Positions 7,110-14,614 of a stretch of DNA of 36,712 nt are shown here, one piece after another. How positions within the stretch are numbered: the stretch's first letter is position 1; each line of letters begins with the position of its first letter. The translations under genes and the position numbers were made by a program. A model generated the notes under the pieces. That model was not told the DNA's origin, did no database searches, and saw only the letters and a program-made list of their open reading frames with translations. The stretch comes from Nitrospirota bacterium (GTDB lineage: Bacteria > Nitrospirota > Nitrospiria > Nitrospirales > Nitrospiraceae), in NCBI GenBank assembly GCA_020027965.1, contig JAHRHE010000018.1, forward strand, positions 1 to 36,712, given 5' to 3'.

Positions 7110-7553
7110 GTGACCGAGACAGCGAAGACTGATGAGATGGTACGCTGGAGCACGTATCCCTCGTGGGCGCACTTTACCTGGTTGTACTGCTTCAGCGCGA
7201 TGGCCGGTGTTCGCAGCTTGCTCGGTCTGCGGTGGGGGATGAGCGGATGGGAGGTCTGGCTGGGCGGCGCGATGGTATTGCTGCTGTGCGCCGTCGCGCT
7301 ACGCCGGTGGGCACGGTATGCCCTCACGTCGCGTCGAGTGATCGTGACAAACGGGTATACGGGCCGAGACATCCAGGTGCTTCCGCTCGAGGATATTGCT
7401 GATGTGACGGTCAGTCAGGGCCCCATCGCGCAGTTCTTCGACATCGGGACTCTTGTCATCCGATCCCTCAGCGGGGACCGGGTCATCTCGCTGCGAGAGG
7501 TCCGCGATCCGGAGGTCATCAAGACTCGCATCGAGGCGCTCAGGACGAAATAA
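7110..7553 (+). CDS. Bacterial PH-domain membrane protein (YdbS-like)
   Basis: The protein has 147 residues. Two hydrophobic segments (about 22-40 and 48-64) precede a domain with the bPH_2 (PF03703) pattern: RYALTSRRVIVTNGYTGRDI, QVLPLEDIADVTVSQGPIAQ, FFDIGTLVIRS. In this family the LT..R+I...G + domain is cytoplasmic and of unknown ligand. The start is uncertain: GTG 7110 has GAGGG 14 bases upstream, and ATG 7137 is an alternative that would lose nine residues. No neighbour suggests a role; the gene is followed by the helicase in the same direction after 200 bp. Confidence 0.8.
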   Translation: MTETAKTDEMVRWSTYPSWAHFTWLYCFSAMAGVRSLLGLRWGMSGWEVWLGGAMVLLLCAVALRRWARYALTSRRVIVTNGYTGRDIQVLPLEDIADVTVSQGPIAQFFDIGTLVIRSLSGDRVISLREVRDPEVIKTRIEALRTK

Positions 7554-7644
7554 CAGGTTGACGGCAGACGGTTCATGGTGTAGAGTGAGACCATCTCACC
7601 ATCGTGATGGTCCGGCGTGGGTGAGGCTCAACCATAACGGACTT

Positions 7645-7659
7645 CGCGATCGCATCGCG
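7645..7659 (+). promoter_or_regulatory. Small perfect inverted repeat in helicase leader
   Basis: CGCGAT, CGC, ATCGCG forms a perfect hairpin about 95 bp before the helicase start. A second weak stem (GACCATC/GATGGTC) lies just upstream. DEAD-box helicase leaders are sometimes structured and cold- or self-regulated, but nothing more than the fold is visible here. Confidence 0.3.
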
Positions 7660-7753
7660 ACCAGGTCCTGTTTGGAGCGGACTCCCTCCTGATTCTGTCT
7701 CCCCTCGGTTCCCTGATCCCGTGACAATGCGATCATAACGGAAGGATAGTGCT

Positions 7754-8998
7754 GTGCAGACGACTGCTCATGCTCATTTTCACACCCTTGGTTTGTCCGA
7801 AGCCCTGGTCCATGACCTGACCAAGGCAGGTTTTACTCAACCCACGTCCATTCAGGCGCAGGCCATTCCGCCTGCCCTGGCAGGACGAGACGTGCTGGGA
7901 TGTGCGCAGACCGGCACCGGCAAGACCGCTGCGTTCGTGATCCCCATGATCGAACGGTTGGCGGCGATGCCGAACGGGCACCCGCGCGGCCTGATTCTGG
8001 CCCCGACCAGAGAACTGGCTCTCCAGATTCAAGAAACGATCGATAAGTTCGGTCGAAGCAAGCACATCGTTGCGACGACGCTGATCGGGGGAGCCGACAT
8101 GCAGGCCCAGGTCCGAGGACTTCGCCAGCATCCGGATATCCTCGTCGCCACGCCGGGGCGGCTCCTGGACCATATGTGGAACGGGACGGTCAATTTGGCA
8201 CCGATGAAGATGCTGGTGCTGGATGAGGCCGACCGCATGCTCGATATGGGGTTTGCTCCCCAGATCAATCAAATCCTGGACGCTATGCCGGAGGAACGGC
8301 AAACCCTCCTCTTCTCCGCCACCCTGCCGGCTGATCTGGCCAGCCTGGCCCGCGCGAGCGTGAAGAATCCGGTGCGCGTCATGATCGCGCCTCCGGCGAC
8401 GACGGCCGACGGCATCACGCAGGCGGTACACCATACCACCCACGACACCAAGGCCAATCTCTTAGTCTCGCTGCTGGGGACGGAACACGGCACGGTGCTC
8501 GTCTTTACACGGACGAAGCATCGCGCGGACCGGCTGGGCCGCGTACTGGGGAGCGCCGGGCACAAGGTCGCCGTCCTGCATGGGAACCGGAGCCTCTCGC
8601 AGCGACGACGGGCGCTGGAAGGATTCAAGCGCGGCACGTTTCGCGTGCTGGTCGCGACGGACATCGCGGCCCGCGGCATCGACGTGGCGAACATCGGCCA
8701 CGTGGTCAACTTCGACCTGCCGAAGTGCCCGGAGGACTATGTACACCGGATCGGGCGAACGGCGCGCATGAATGCGACGGGGCGGGCGACCAGTTTCGTG
8801 ACCGCCGAGGACCACGATCAACTGCGGGCGATTGAAAAGCTGCTCGGCCAGCCGGTGCCCCTTGCAGCGGGGAGTCCTGCTCCAGGGCTTCCCATGCGCG
8901 GCTCTGAACAGCCGGCGCACCTTCGGCGGAGTCACGGGCGGTCGGGCGACCGGCAGCATTCGGAACGAAGAGCTTGGCAACGAATCCCCGCTCGGTAA
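7754..8998 (+). CDS. rhlE: DEAD-box ATP-dependent RNA helicase, RhlE-like
   Basis: The 414-residue protein unwinds RNA duplexes with ATP; RhlE-type enzymes act in ribosome assembly, RNA decay and cold adaptation in the cytoplasm. All core motifs are present: Q motif (FTQPTSIQAQAIP, 27-39), Walker A AQTGTGKT (51-58), PTRELA, TPGR, DEAD (157-160), SAT (187-189), and in domain 2 VLVATDIAARGIDV and HRIGRTAR. After the core the C-terminal tail is short, basic and of low complexity (GSPAPGLPMRGSEQ and an RRSHGRSGDRQ stretch), as usual for RhlE. GTG 7754 has GAAGGA 7 bases upstream. A strong intrinsic terminator follows, so it is a single-gene unit. Confidence 0.93.
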   Translation: MQTTAHAHFHTLGLSEALVHDLTKAGFTQPTSIQAQAIPPALAGRDVLGCAQTGTGKTAAFVIPMIERLAAMPNGHPRGLILAPTRELALQIQETIDKFGRSKHIVATTLIGGADMQAQVRGLRQHPDILVATPGRLLDHMWNGTVNLAPMKMLVLDEADRMLDMGFAPQINQILDAMPEERQTLLFSATLPADLASLARASVKNPVRVMIAPPATTADGITQAVHHTTHDTKANLLVSLLGTEHGTVLVFTRTKHRADRLGRVLGSAGHKVAVLHGNRSLSQRRRALEGFKRGTFRVLVATDIAARGIDVANIGHVVNFDLPKCPEDYVHRIGRTARMNATGRATSFVTAEDHDQLRAIEKLLGQPVPLAAGSPAPGLPMRGSEQPAHLRRSHGRSGDRQHSERRAWQRIPAR

Positions 8999-9040
8999 TC
9001 CCCCCAGCGGGCACATCCGAACGGGATCGTCGGGTCTGTG

Positions 9041-9080
9041 CACGCCTGCTGGTCATAAGCCAGCAGGCGTGTTTATTTAT
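9041..9080 (+). terminator. Rho-independent terminator after helicase
   Basis: A perfect 12-bp stem, CACGCCTGCTGG (9041-9052) and CCAGCAGGCGTG (9060-9071), with a 7-base loop is followed by TTTATTTAT. It lies 43 bp after the helicase stop codon. Confidence 0.9.
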
Positions 9081-9174
9081 AGCCCGGCGCTCAAGAGGAT
9101 CACTGGATGGGCTCCTCGGCTGACCAAGGTCTGGAACGGGTGCGGGACCTGACCCTCCGCGGAAAACAACATGG

Positions 9175-9260
9175 TCGGGAGTCTTTTTCGGGAACGCTTG
9201 TTGACGCTGACACCCTGTCGTGCAGTGGGGGAGAAGCGGCGTGGAGCGGGGCGCCTGGCG
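9175..9260 (+). repeat. Degenerate traces of the dispersed repeat
   Basis: TCGGGAGTCTTTTTC (9175-9189) resembles module A, TTGTTGACGCTGACACC (9199-9215) recalls module C, and GCGTGGAGCGGGGCGCC (9239-9255) resembles module B. The order differs from the long copies, so this may be a rearranged or chance set. Confidence 0.3.
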
Positions 9261-9806
9261 TTATCCTCGCTCCGCTTTCAGCAAAATGTTAGAGGGCAGG
9301 GATTTATCGAGGAGCTTTCGTGCTTGCTCCACGCCGACGACAGGGAGCCGCTTAGGGTCCAACAGGCCGACCTGGACAAGGAGCGACGCTTGATCCCAGT
9401 AGATGTGCTCATGCGCGATCCTGCCATGCTCAAACTTCATCACCACGACATGCGGTAGCTCGACGTGCTTGCCTGTCGGCGGGACCCCTGGGAGCATATA
9501 GTCCAGGGGAACGTTGTGGGTGAAGCTGAGCACCAACTCATCGATGACCTGATCCTGTCCCACCGTGCGCGAGATTCGCGTGATCGTGGTGTCCGCCGGC
9601 ATCTTGCCGACGAAATAGCGCTCGTAGAAGCGGCGGACCTCGACGGCGCCGACCCCGCCTGCTACTGTTGGCAGGTTGAGGAGATACGGCTCTGCGACCA
9701 TTGTGCGCATGGTCGCGTCCACGTCGTGGTCAACAAACTCATACTTCACGTGGGCATCGAAGACTGCCCCGAGGTCGGCGGTGTTGAGGGCCGTGTGGTC
9801 ACGCAT
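9261..9806 (-). CDS. NTF2/SnoaL-like protein
   Basis: The protein has 181 residues. The pattern is that of the SnoaL-like/ester-cyclase branch of the NTF2 fold: an N-terminal helix with HVKYEFVDHDVDATMRTM, then YLLNLPTVAGGVGAVEVRRF, a central strand set with DELVLSFTHNVPLDYMLPGV, and a late VVVMKFEHGRIAHEHIYWDQ. The fold is a cone with a ligand pocket; members include polyketide cyclases, hydrolases and many orphan proteins, so the reaction cannot be stated. AGGAG lies about 8 bases before the ATG. It is a lone gene, convergent with the helicase and followed upstream by a dispersed repeat copy. Confidence 0.8.
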   Translation of the reverse strand: MRDHTALNTADLGAVFDAHVKYEFVDHDVDATMRTMVAEPYLLNLPTVAGGVGAVEVRRFYERYFVGKMPADTTITRISRTVGQDQVIDELVLSFTHNVPLDYMLPGVPPTGKHVELPHVVVMKFEHGRIAHEHIYWDQASLLVQVGLLDPKRLPVVGVEQARKLLDKSLPSNILLKAERG

Positions 9807-9946
9807 GGTCGGTCTCCTTGTCTTCTGGCAGACAGGAGCGTGAAATTGGGAATCGAGAAGCTTCCTTTCGCAGCGAGAGACGGAGCCTCATTGTGAAGGG
9901 AAACGTCAGGTCTTTTCAAGTATGCTTGGCTGGGATTGGCAAAGAG

Positions 9947-9985
9947 TGTGGAGCGAGGCGGGGCGCGCGTAGCGGGGCGGCCGGT
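9947..9985 (+). repeat. Dispersed GC-rich repeat, copy 8 (module B)
   Basis: GTGTGGAGCGAGGCGGGGCG followed by CGCGTAGCGGGGCGGCC matches module B closely. It sits in the spacer between two minus-strand genes (9807-10048). Confidence 0.65.
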
Positions 9986-10048
9986 TTCTGGGAGCGGAAA
10001 CGCAGCAACGGTGTAAGGAGCCGTCCTCGGACTCACGTCTCCGATCGG

Positions 10049-10612
10049 CTAAGGTGAAATGTCATAGGCGGCAGCCAGTTGCTCGGTCAGCTCTGTGCAC
10101 TGCCGCCTGCTCGGAGCCTCGGGGCACATCGCAAGGAGCGCGACCGAAAAGGTTGCATCGGGGTGATGCTCCAACAACGCCGCATAGATCTTGGCCATGA
10201 GTTGCGGCACCTCCTTAGGAACCTGCGCAAGGAGATCACGGTAGATCACTTCCCACGCCGCTCGCCGCGCCAACTCGATCTCGCCGACGGAGGGGATTTG
10301 CGCCGTGACTTTTGGCAGTTCAGCCTGCAGAGCCTGAAACATGCCTTTTGCCTCAGCGAGGTCGGCTTCGGCGTGCGCCAAGTCCTCCTTGGCCTTGTTG
10401 ACGGTGTGCTCATCCACGTGGCCCGCCACGTGCCTCGGCAGGACCTGTTGGTAGTGGCCTCTCGCCAGCCTCACAGCCGACTCGAGCTGGCTCACTCGTG
10501 CTGACAGCTCGCGGCTGCGGCTTTTCAGCTCCTCCGCCTTGGCCCGCTGGGACTGGGCTTGCCGCCATAGGGTTCGATACCGGTCCAGGATCCCGCCTTG
10601 TTCCGGACTCAT
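10049..10612 (-). CDS. Coiled-coil protein, unknown function
   Basis: The protein has 187 residues, counting from ATG 10612, which has GGAGGAG 8 bases upstream; an upstream start at 10645 would add 11 residues without a better site. Residues about 10-100 are almost entirely charged helix with heptad-like hydrophobic spacing (AKAEELKSRSRELSARVSQL, AKEDLAHAEADLAEAKGMF), a probable coiled coil. The C-terminal part (105-187) is helical too, with an ARRAAWEVIYRDLLAQVPKE segment and two Cys. No signal peptide or membrane segment is seen, so it is probably cytoplasmic. I do not recognise the family. No partner gene is adjacent. Confidence 0.6.
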   Translation of the reverse strand: MSPEQGGILDRYRTLWRQAQSQRAKAEELKSRSRELSARVSQLESAVRLARGHYQQVLPRHVAGHVDEHTVNKAKEDLAHAEADLAEAKGMFQALQAELPKVTAQIPSVGEIELARRAAWEVIYRDLLAQVPKEVPQLMAKIYAALLEHHPDATFSVALLAMCPEAPSRRQCTELTEQLAAAYDISP

Positions 10613-11139
10613 GGGCTCTGCTCCTCCCCACGCGAGGCCGGCCACAGCCGGCCGCGTCTTGTGGAAAGTTGAACTGCAAATGGAACGCTCATCACCGAGC
10701 CATCATAGTAACTGAGTTACCTCATGGAGGGAAGCTTTTCCTGCGTTTTCTGCTTCCTCACAGAAGCGGACACGAGCGCGGCTCCCGGCCGAATACTTGC
10801 GATGCGCGCGCGACGCGTCTGAACCGTTTTCCTGACGATTATTCCTCGGAAATGGCCTTGGGCATCCTTGCCTACTCGGATGACCATGCCTCGCTGCACA
10901 AAGAGGGTCGGGGAATGGGTTGCTGGAAGAATTGCATCATAAGCGGATCTCTTGTTGACCTTATGCAGAACAGGGCATTGACCGCTCTTCGCAGGTGGGT
11001 TACCCTAGCGGCGCGTTCGGAAGGCAATTGAAGGAGAGTACCGGCAAAGTGTTGTGTCAAAAGCGAAGGGCCACCTCAGTGCAGCAACCTGGATGCAGGC
11101 TCTAGGTACCATTACGTCTCTCACTCCAATCGTGCTTCT
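10613..11139. other. Intergenic region without a supported gene
   Basis: This gap holds the leader of the coiled-coil gene and the upstream region of the lipoprotein gene. Short reading frames exist on both strands, but none has a ribosome site with a plausible protein. A divergent promoter region is expected here; I see no clear boxes. Confidence 0.5.
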
Positions 11140-12144
11140 GTGCCAAGGCGTTTCTACTCACGCAGCTCGCTGTTCTCATCGGCCGTGTGCGGCCGGCTGC
11201 TGCTCGGCGCTCTCGCGCTGCTGCTGCCCGGTTGCGCGCTGCAACGGTCGTTCACTCCAGACCCAGGGGCCCACTTTGCGCGGGAATGCGCCCCACCACC
11301 CGCTTCCGCCCCACTGCCTTCAACCCCATCAGGCACAGAGACGCGCGAGAGCCAGCAGATTGAGCCCTTTTCCCCTCGATTTCACCGAATCGCCGCTGCG
11401 CTCGGCCTTCTCCCGCTGCTCACTAAGAGCGTTGCTCTGGAAAGGGAGCGGGCTGCAAAGAAGGAAGGGGCCGAGGTCGGGCTGATCCGAGTCCGTCAGC
11501 AAATCCTGGCTCGGACAGTTCTGGCCACGCTGGAGGCCACCAGCCTTGCGGCTGTGGTCCGTTGCGAACAGGCACGCGCCGACTTACTGGCTGACAGCCT
11601 CGCTGAAAAGCAGTCAAAGAGCAGGCAGCTCGCCACCGTGGTCTCGCTCATCATCGAGAGCGCGACGATGATCGCGACCGGTGGCTTGATTCTGGCCGGC
11701 CACGAGATTACCGAAGGGATCGTGGCGCTGGTCGGCGGCAGTTTGGCCGCGACCATCGCAGGAGTCAGCCTCTATCAGCCGGGGCGGCATGACTTTCAGC
11801 ACCCTACGAATCTCCTCAAAGAGATCTGGGAGAATCCCCAGCAGGCCCAGTACTTCCCGGGGCCGGTCTGGCGGTTCTTAGGCGAACCCACTGAGGTCGG
11901 CAAGAGCCTGCGCGAACAGCTCGTGGCGAGCTGGAAGGAGCTGAGCCACATCGAGGGGCAGACGGATGAGGAACAGCGGCAGCGCTTCAGCCTGCTGTTC
12001 GGAACGGGCGGCACCTATACCATCGAGGATCTTCGCTCGCGCGGGGCCATGCTGGAAATGCTCGCGGCGGCCATCGATCTCATGCACGAGGAACTCGAAC
12101 TCCTTGTCCGGGAGATGCTCCTGCGGGAGGAACTGAAGGAGTAG
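11140..12144 (+). CDS. Large putative lipoprotein, unknown function
   Basis: The protein has 334 residues. A signal with lipobox LLPGC (Cys32) is followed by a Pro-rich linker (35-65). The mature part is largely helical: residues 85-160 are charged and Ala-rich (LATLEATSLAAVVRCEQARA), 165-215 form two hydrophobic Gly/Ala helices (VVSLIIESATMIATGGLILA, GIVALVGGSLAATIAGVSLY), and the C-terminus is charged helix. The two hydrophobic helices could be a hairpin inserted in the membrane. The GTG start has no clear ribosome site, so the true start may differ by a few codons, although the signal sequence argues for it. No family is recognised. Confidence 0.65.
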   Translation: MPRRFYSRSSLFSSAVCGRLLLGALALLLPGCALQRSFTPDPGAHFARECAPPPASAPLPSTPSGTETRESQQIEPFSPRFHRIAAALGLLPLLTKSVALERERAAKKEGAEVGLIRVRQQILARTVLATLEATSLAAVVRCEQARADLLADSLAEKQSKSRQLATVVSLIIESATMIATGGLILAGHEITEGIVALVGGSLAATIAGVSLYQPGRHDFQHPTNLLKEIWENPQQAQYFPGPVWRFLGEPTEVGKSLREQLVASWKELSHIEGQTDEEQRQRFSLLFGTGGTYTIEDLRSRGAMLEMLAAAIDLMHEELELLVREMLLREELKE

Positions 12145-12389
12145 GCGAGCCCGACGGCGCGAGAACCCCGAGCGACTTGTCAGCCAGAGCCTTGCCTGAA
12201 AGGCAGGTTCGGGATTGCCCCAGGTCTTACAATCACACATGTCTCACCAGGAGAGCTCTGGTGGTTGGGGAGCGAGGGGGGAGACGCAGGGCTGGAGCTT
12301 CCAACTCCCCGAGGCGCGTAGGGAGCACCACTGCGAGAGAAGGACCTTCGCCATGGTGCTCAGCCTACGCGTCGAGGTACCCGAGGAAT
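12145..12389. other. Intergenic spacer
   Basis: This convergent spacer lies between the lipoprotein and TM-helix genes. TTGGGGAGCGAGGGGGGAGA (12265-12284) weakly resembles module B of the dispersed repeat. No terminator with a clear U-tract was found. Confidence 0.4.
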
Positions 12390-13082
12390 TTAGGAGGACT
12401 CGCTGCCTCGCCGGCGCTTCTCAGCCAGGCTTTTGATGATCTCTGCAGCCGCGTCTTTTCCACCCAAGCCAAAGGCGATCGCCAACCCCAGTCCGATAGT
12501 GGCAAATACAATTTGGACCGACGACGTCAGGATGGTCGTGTCAATCCCGATCTGCTCGAGAGCCATGGTGGCTGCAAACACGACCACCACAAACCGCGCC
12601 GCCTTGGAGAGGGCCACGGCCCCTTGGAGCTTGTTGGCGGTGGCAGCGTTGCGCACGACTTCCCCCACAAAGTGGCCAAGCAGAAGGCCTCCGGCCACGA
12701 CGAGGACCGCCCCAATCAATTTGGGGATGAAGAGGACAAATCGCTCCAGGAGCTGGGAGACCGCAGCCAGCTCGACCGCATTGGCCGCACTCAGGAGGAA
12801 CACCAGGATGACCAGCCAGTACACCAAGAACCCCAGGATATATCCCGGAGAGCGACCAAAGCCCAAGCGAGCCAGAAGATCATTCAGCTTGATTTTGTCG
12901 GTATACTCATCGACATGGGCGAGCTTGAGAAGTTTCTCCACAGCCGTCCGCAGTCCCCTGGCCACCAGCATGCCAACAAACAGTAAGAGAATCGCCACCA
13001 GGACGCCCGGAACCTTGCTCAAGATTCCGCTTAACACCTGTTGAAACGAACCCACGATCAGGTTCCACCAATCTTGCGGCAT
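12390..13082 (-). CDS. MscS-type TM-helix membrane protein
   Basis: The protein has 230 residues with four hydrophobic segments (about 20-45, 82-98, 113-138 and 160-215). It carries the conserved TM-helix repeat (PF05552) typical of a branch of mechanosensitive-channel-like proteins: LLLFVGMLVARGLRTAVEKL near the N-terminus and IGLGLAIAFGLGGKDAAAEI near the C-terminus. The C-terminal cytoplasmic beta domain of true MscS is missing; the protein ends soon after the GGKDAA motif. Gating activity is therefore an inference. Ribosome site GGAGGT (13088-13093) sits 5 bases from the ATG. It is isolated on the minus strand. Confidence 0.85.
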   Translation of the reverse strand: MPQDWWNLIVGSFQQVLSGILSKVPGVLVAILLLFVGMLVARGLRTAVEKLLKLAHVDEYTDKIKLNDLLARLGFGRSPGYILGFLVYWLVILVFLLSAANAVELAAVSQLLERFVLFIPKLIGAVLVVAGGLLLGHFVGEVVRNAATANKLQGAVALSKAARFVVVVFAATMALEQIGIDTTILTSSVQIVFATIGLGLAIAFGLGGKDAAAEIIKSLAEKRRRGSESS

Positions 13083-13238
13083 CGCGCACCTCCAGGAAGG
13101 ATGGTTGGCGAGGGCCAGGCCGAGAACCCTCTACTAGGGAGACGAGGAGTGCCACATTGTGGAGGTCTTGTCAATGTTTAATCCCGCCCTGCCCGAAGTT
13201 GTTACGCCAGGGTAATCTGAGATGGCCCTGATTTGACA

Positions 13239-13278
13239 GACACCTCGACACGGGGGCAGCAAGTCCCCGGGAGGTGTC
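13239..13278 (+). repeat. Inverted repeat upstream of transposase fragment
   Basis: GACACCTC (13239-13246) pairs with GAGGTGTC (13271-13278), and an inner GGGG/CCCC stem extends it. The structure covers the bases just before the ATG of the transposase fragment. TGATTTGACAGACACCTC at its left might be an IS end. A translation-blocking hairpin would fit what is known of IS elements. Confidence 0.5.
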
Positions 13279-13280
13279 GC

Positions 13281-13412
13281 ATGGGTCTACGGAAACGCTT
13301 CACATCCGAGTTCAAACGCGAAGCGATGCGAACATTGGAGAGTGGCAGCCGCGTGGCACCGCGGCCATGCCCTGCTCCGGCCGCATCGCCTTTTGCTCAG
13401 TACTTTCGGTGA
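13281..13412 (+). pseudogene. IS3-family transposase OrfA, N-terminal fragment
   Basis: Forty-three codons begin MGLRKRFTSEFKREAMRTLE. This is the characteristic start of IS3/IS911-type OrfA (R+RFT-EFK-EAV+LL), the helix-turn-helix protein that binds the IS ends. After ESGSRVA the sequence turns into Pro/Ala-rich nonsense and stops at TGA, so the rest of OrfA and all of OrfB are gone. The GGGAGGTGTCGC before the ATG provides a ribosome site. The element is a dead remnant. Confidence 0.75.
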
Positions 13413-13711
13413 ATGACGCCTGTATTCAAGCCAATCGACCTCTCTGTTTGTGATGGTGATGGGGTTCAATGTAGTGGGCCAAGCAGGAGGTGCCGCGGGG
13501 TCCGCGGGGGGGATCGTCCACCGCGCAAGTCATTGAAGCCTTGGGACTATCTCCTCATCCTGCCCAGCCAGGTTAACGTCGAGGTTCCGTGCTTTTGCCC
13601 TTGCGTTTCCAGGGAGACTTCTCTATCGTGGCACATCCAATTCAGGGGATGCTTCGTATCTGTGAGAAAGAGGGTCCTCAGGGTGTCCCATCAAACAGGA
13701 GGGAGGGGCGT

Positions 13712-14308
13712 ATGATGCACGGGAGTGACCGGAGGGTATGGGTTGCACTGGCTGGACTTGGGGCGGTGGTGGCGGTCGCGCTCGCCGGATGTGAGACTAC
13801 GTCTACGACGCCGGGAACGGCCTCCAGCATGACGCAGAAGGGGGCGGTGCCGAAGGATGGCGAACTGCCACTGGCCGGGGATTACAAGACGTGGCCAAAG
13901 TTTCTTACCGGAATCGACAAGGAACAGGTCAAGCAGGTGCGCGACATTTACATCAATCCGGTCGGCGCACAAACCATGGCCGGCAAGGAATTTCCCAACG
14001 GCACCGTGATGGTCATGGAGATCTATAAGGCCAAAGAAAATATGGATGGCACACTGGAGAAAGCCCCCGATGGAAAGCTGGTCAAGGGTGATCTTGCCAA
14101 AGTGTTCATCATGGGCAAGGGCGACGGCTGGGGCCAGGCGGCGCCGGACAATCTGAAGACCGGAGCGTGGGTCTTCTCAGCCGCTGGTCCCGATGGCAAG
14201 CCGCTCGCGGAAGATTTCACGAAATGCCGGGCCTGTCATGTCCCGCTCGCTCAGAAGGATTTCGTCCATCGGTATGACGAGTACTTCGAGAAACGCGGGC
14301 GTACTTGA
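13712..14308 (+). CDS. Cytochrome P460-family lipoprotein
   Basis: The protein has 198 residues. A signal with lipobox ALAGC (Cys25) anchors it in the envelope. A P460 domain (PF16694) follows: a YKTWPKFLTG motif, VRDIYINPVGAQTMAGKEFP, NGTVMVMEIYKA, WGQAAPDNLKTGAWVFSA and the c-type haem site Cys172-Arg-Ala-Cys-His176 near the end. P460 enzymes oxidise hydroxylamine (with NO) and carry a Lys-haem crosslink, while the related cytochromes c'-beta bind NO without it. I cannot tell from sequence alone which this is. ATG 13712 follows GGAGGGAGGGG. A terminator lies about 60 bp downstream, so it is a single-gene unit. A role in NO or hydroxylamine handling is inferred. Confidence 0.88.
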   Translation: MMHGSDRRVWVALAGLGAVVAVALAGCETTSTTPGTASSMTQKGAVPKDGELPLAGDYKTWPKFLTGIDKEQVKQVRDIYINPVGAQTMAGKEFPNGTVMVMEIYKAKENMDGTLEKAPDGKLVKGDLAKVFIMGKGDGWGQAAPDNLKTGAWVFSAAGPDGKPLAEDFTKCRACHVPLAQKDFVHRYDEYFEKRGRT

Positions 14309-14370
14309 GCGGATTCGCTCGCCCCAATTCTGAATGGACTCTGGGAAAGTAAATCGCTTCCCGGGTATAC

Positions 14371-14407
14371 AAAAGCCTGCTGATCGAAGGGTCGGCAGGC
14401 TTTTTGT
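14371..14407 (+). terminator. Rho-independent terminator after P460 gene
   Basis: AAAAGCCTGC (14371-14380) pairs with GCAGGCTTTT (14395-14404); the run of T continues to 14405 and then GTTT. The A-stem-T arrangement would also work, less well, on the opposite strand. Confidence 0.88.
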
Positions 14408-14505
14408 TTGAGCGCAGAGAGCAGATAGGGCGTCCTGGTCAATCCCATGGGCTCCCCATCCCTCACCAGCTACTCCTGGACACCTCCCCAAACCTGGCGA
14501 ACGCG

Positions 14506-14532
14506 TGTAACCTTTTCCCCAGTCAGAACGAC
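14506..14532 (+). promoter_or_regulatory. Candidate ECF-sigma promoter of the Spy-like gene
   Basis: TGTAACC (14506-14512), then 16 bases, then CGAC (14529-14532) fits the general AAC...CG(T/A) form of ECF promoters. It lies 83 bp upstream of the Spy-like start. If right, the ECF factor encoded downstream may control it. The call rests on short motifs only. Confidence 0.28.
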
Positions 14533-14614
14533 TTCATACAAGAGGGGGGTGAACTGAGACCGGCGTCGAGCCGGTCGCCAAGGTCCCCTCGGTGACACAA
14601 CAAAGGAGGTCGGT

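Larger units (their letters stand above)
13083..13711. other. Intergenic region with transposase remnant
   Basis: This region holds an IS3-type OrfA fragment (13281-13412) with a hairpin just before it. From 13413 to 13711 no gene is supported; a longer in-frame extension of the P460 gene exists there but lacks a ribosome site and would hide its signal peptide. Confidence 0.55.
14309..14614. other. Spacer between P460 and Spy-like genes
   Basis: This region contains the terminator of the P460 gene (14371-14407) and a candidate ECF-type promoter (14506-14532) for the next operon. Nothing else is recognised. Confidence 0.5.

Noticed and set aside
10717-10899. 60-codon minus-strand frame
   Set aside because: No ribosome site and no recognisable sequence; Arg/Val-rich composition as expected by chance in this DNA.
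12177-12986. 269-codon plus-strand frame over the TM-helix gene
   Set aside because: The minus strand encodes a clear four-TM protein with the GLGGKDAA motif and a strong ribosome site.
13589-13711. N-terminal extension of the P460 gene
   Set aside because: The extension would bury the lipoprotein signal; ATG 13712 has a strong ribosome site directly before the signal sequence.
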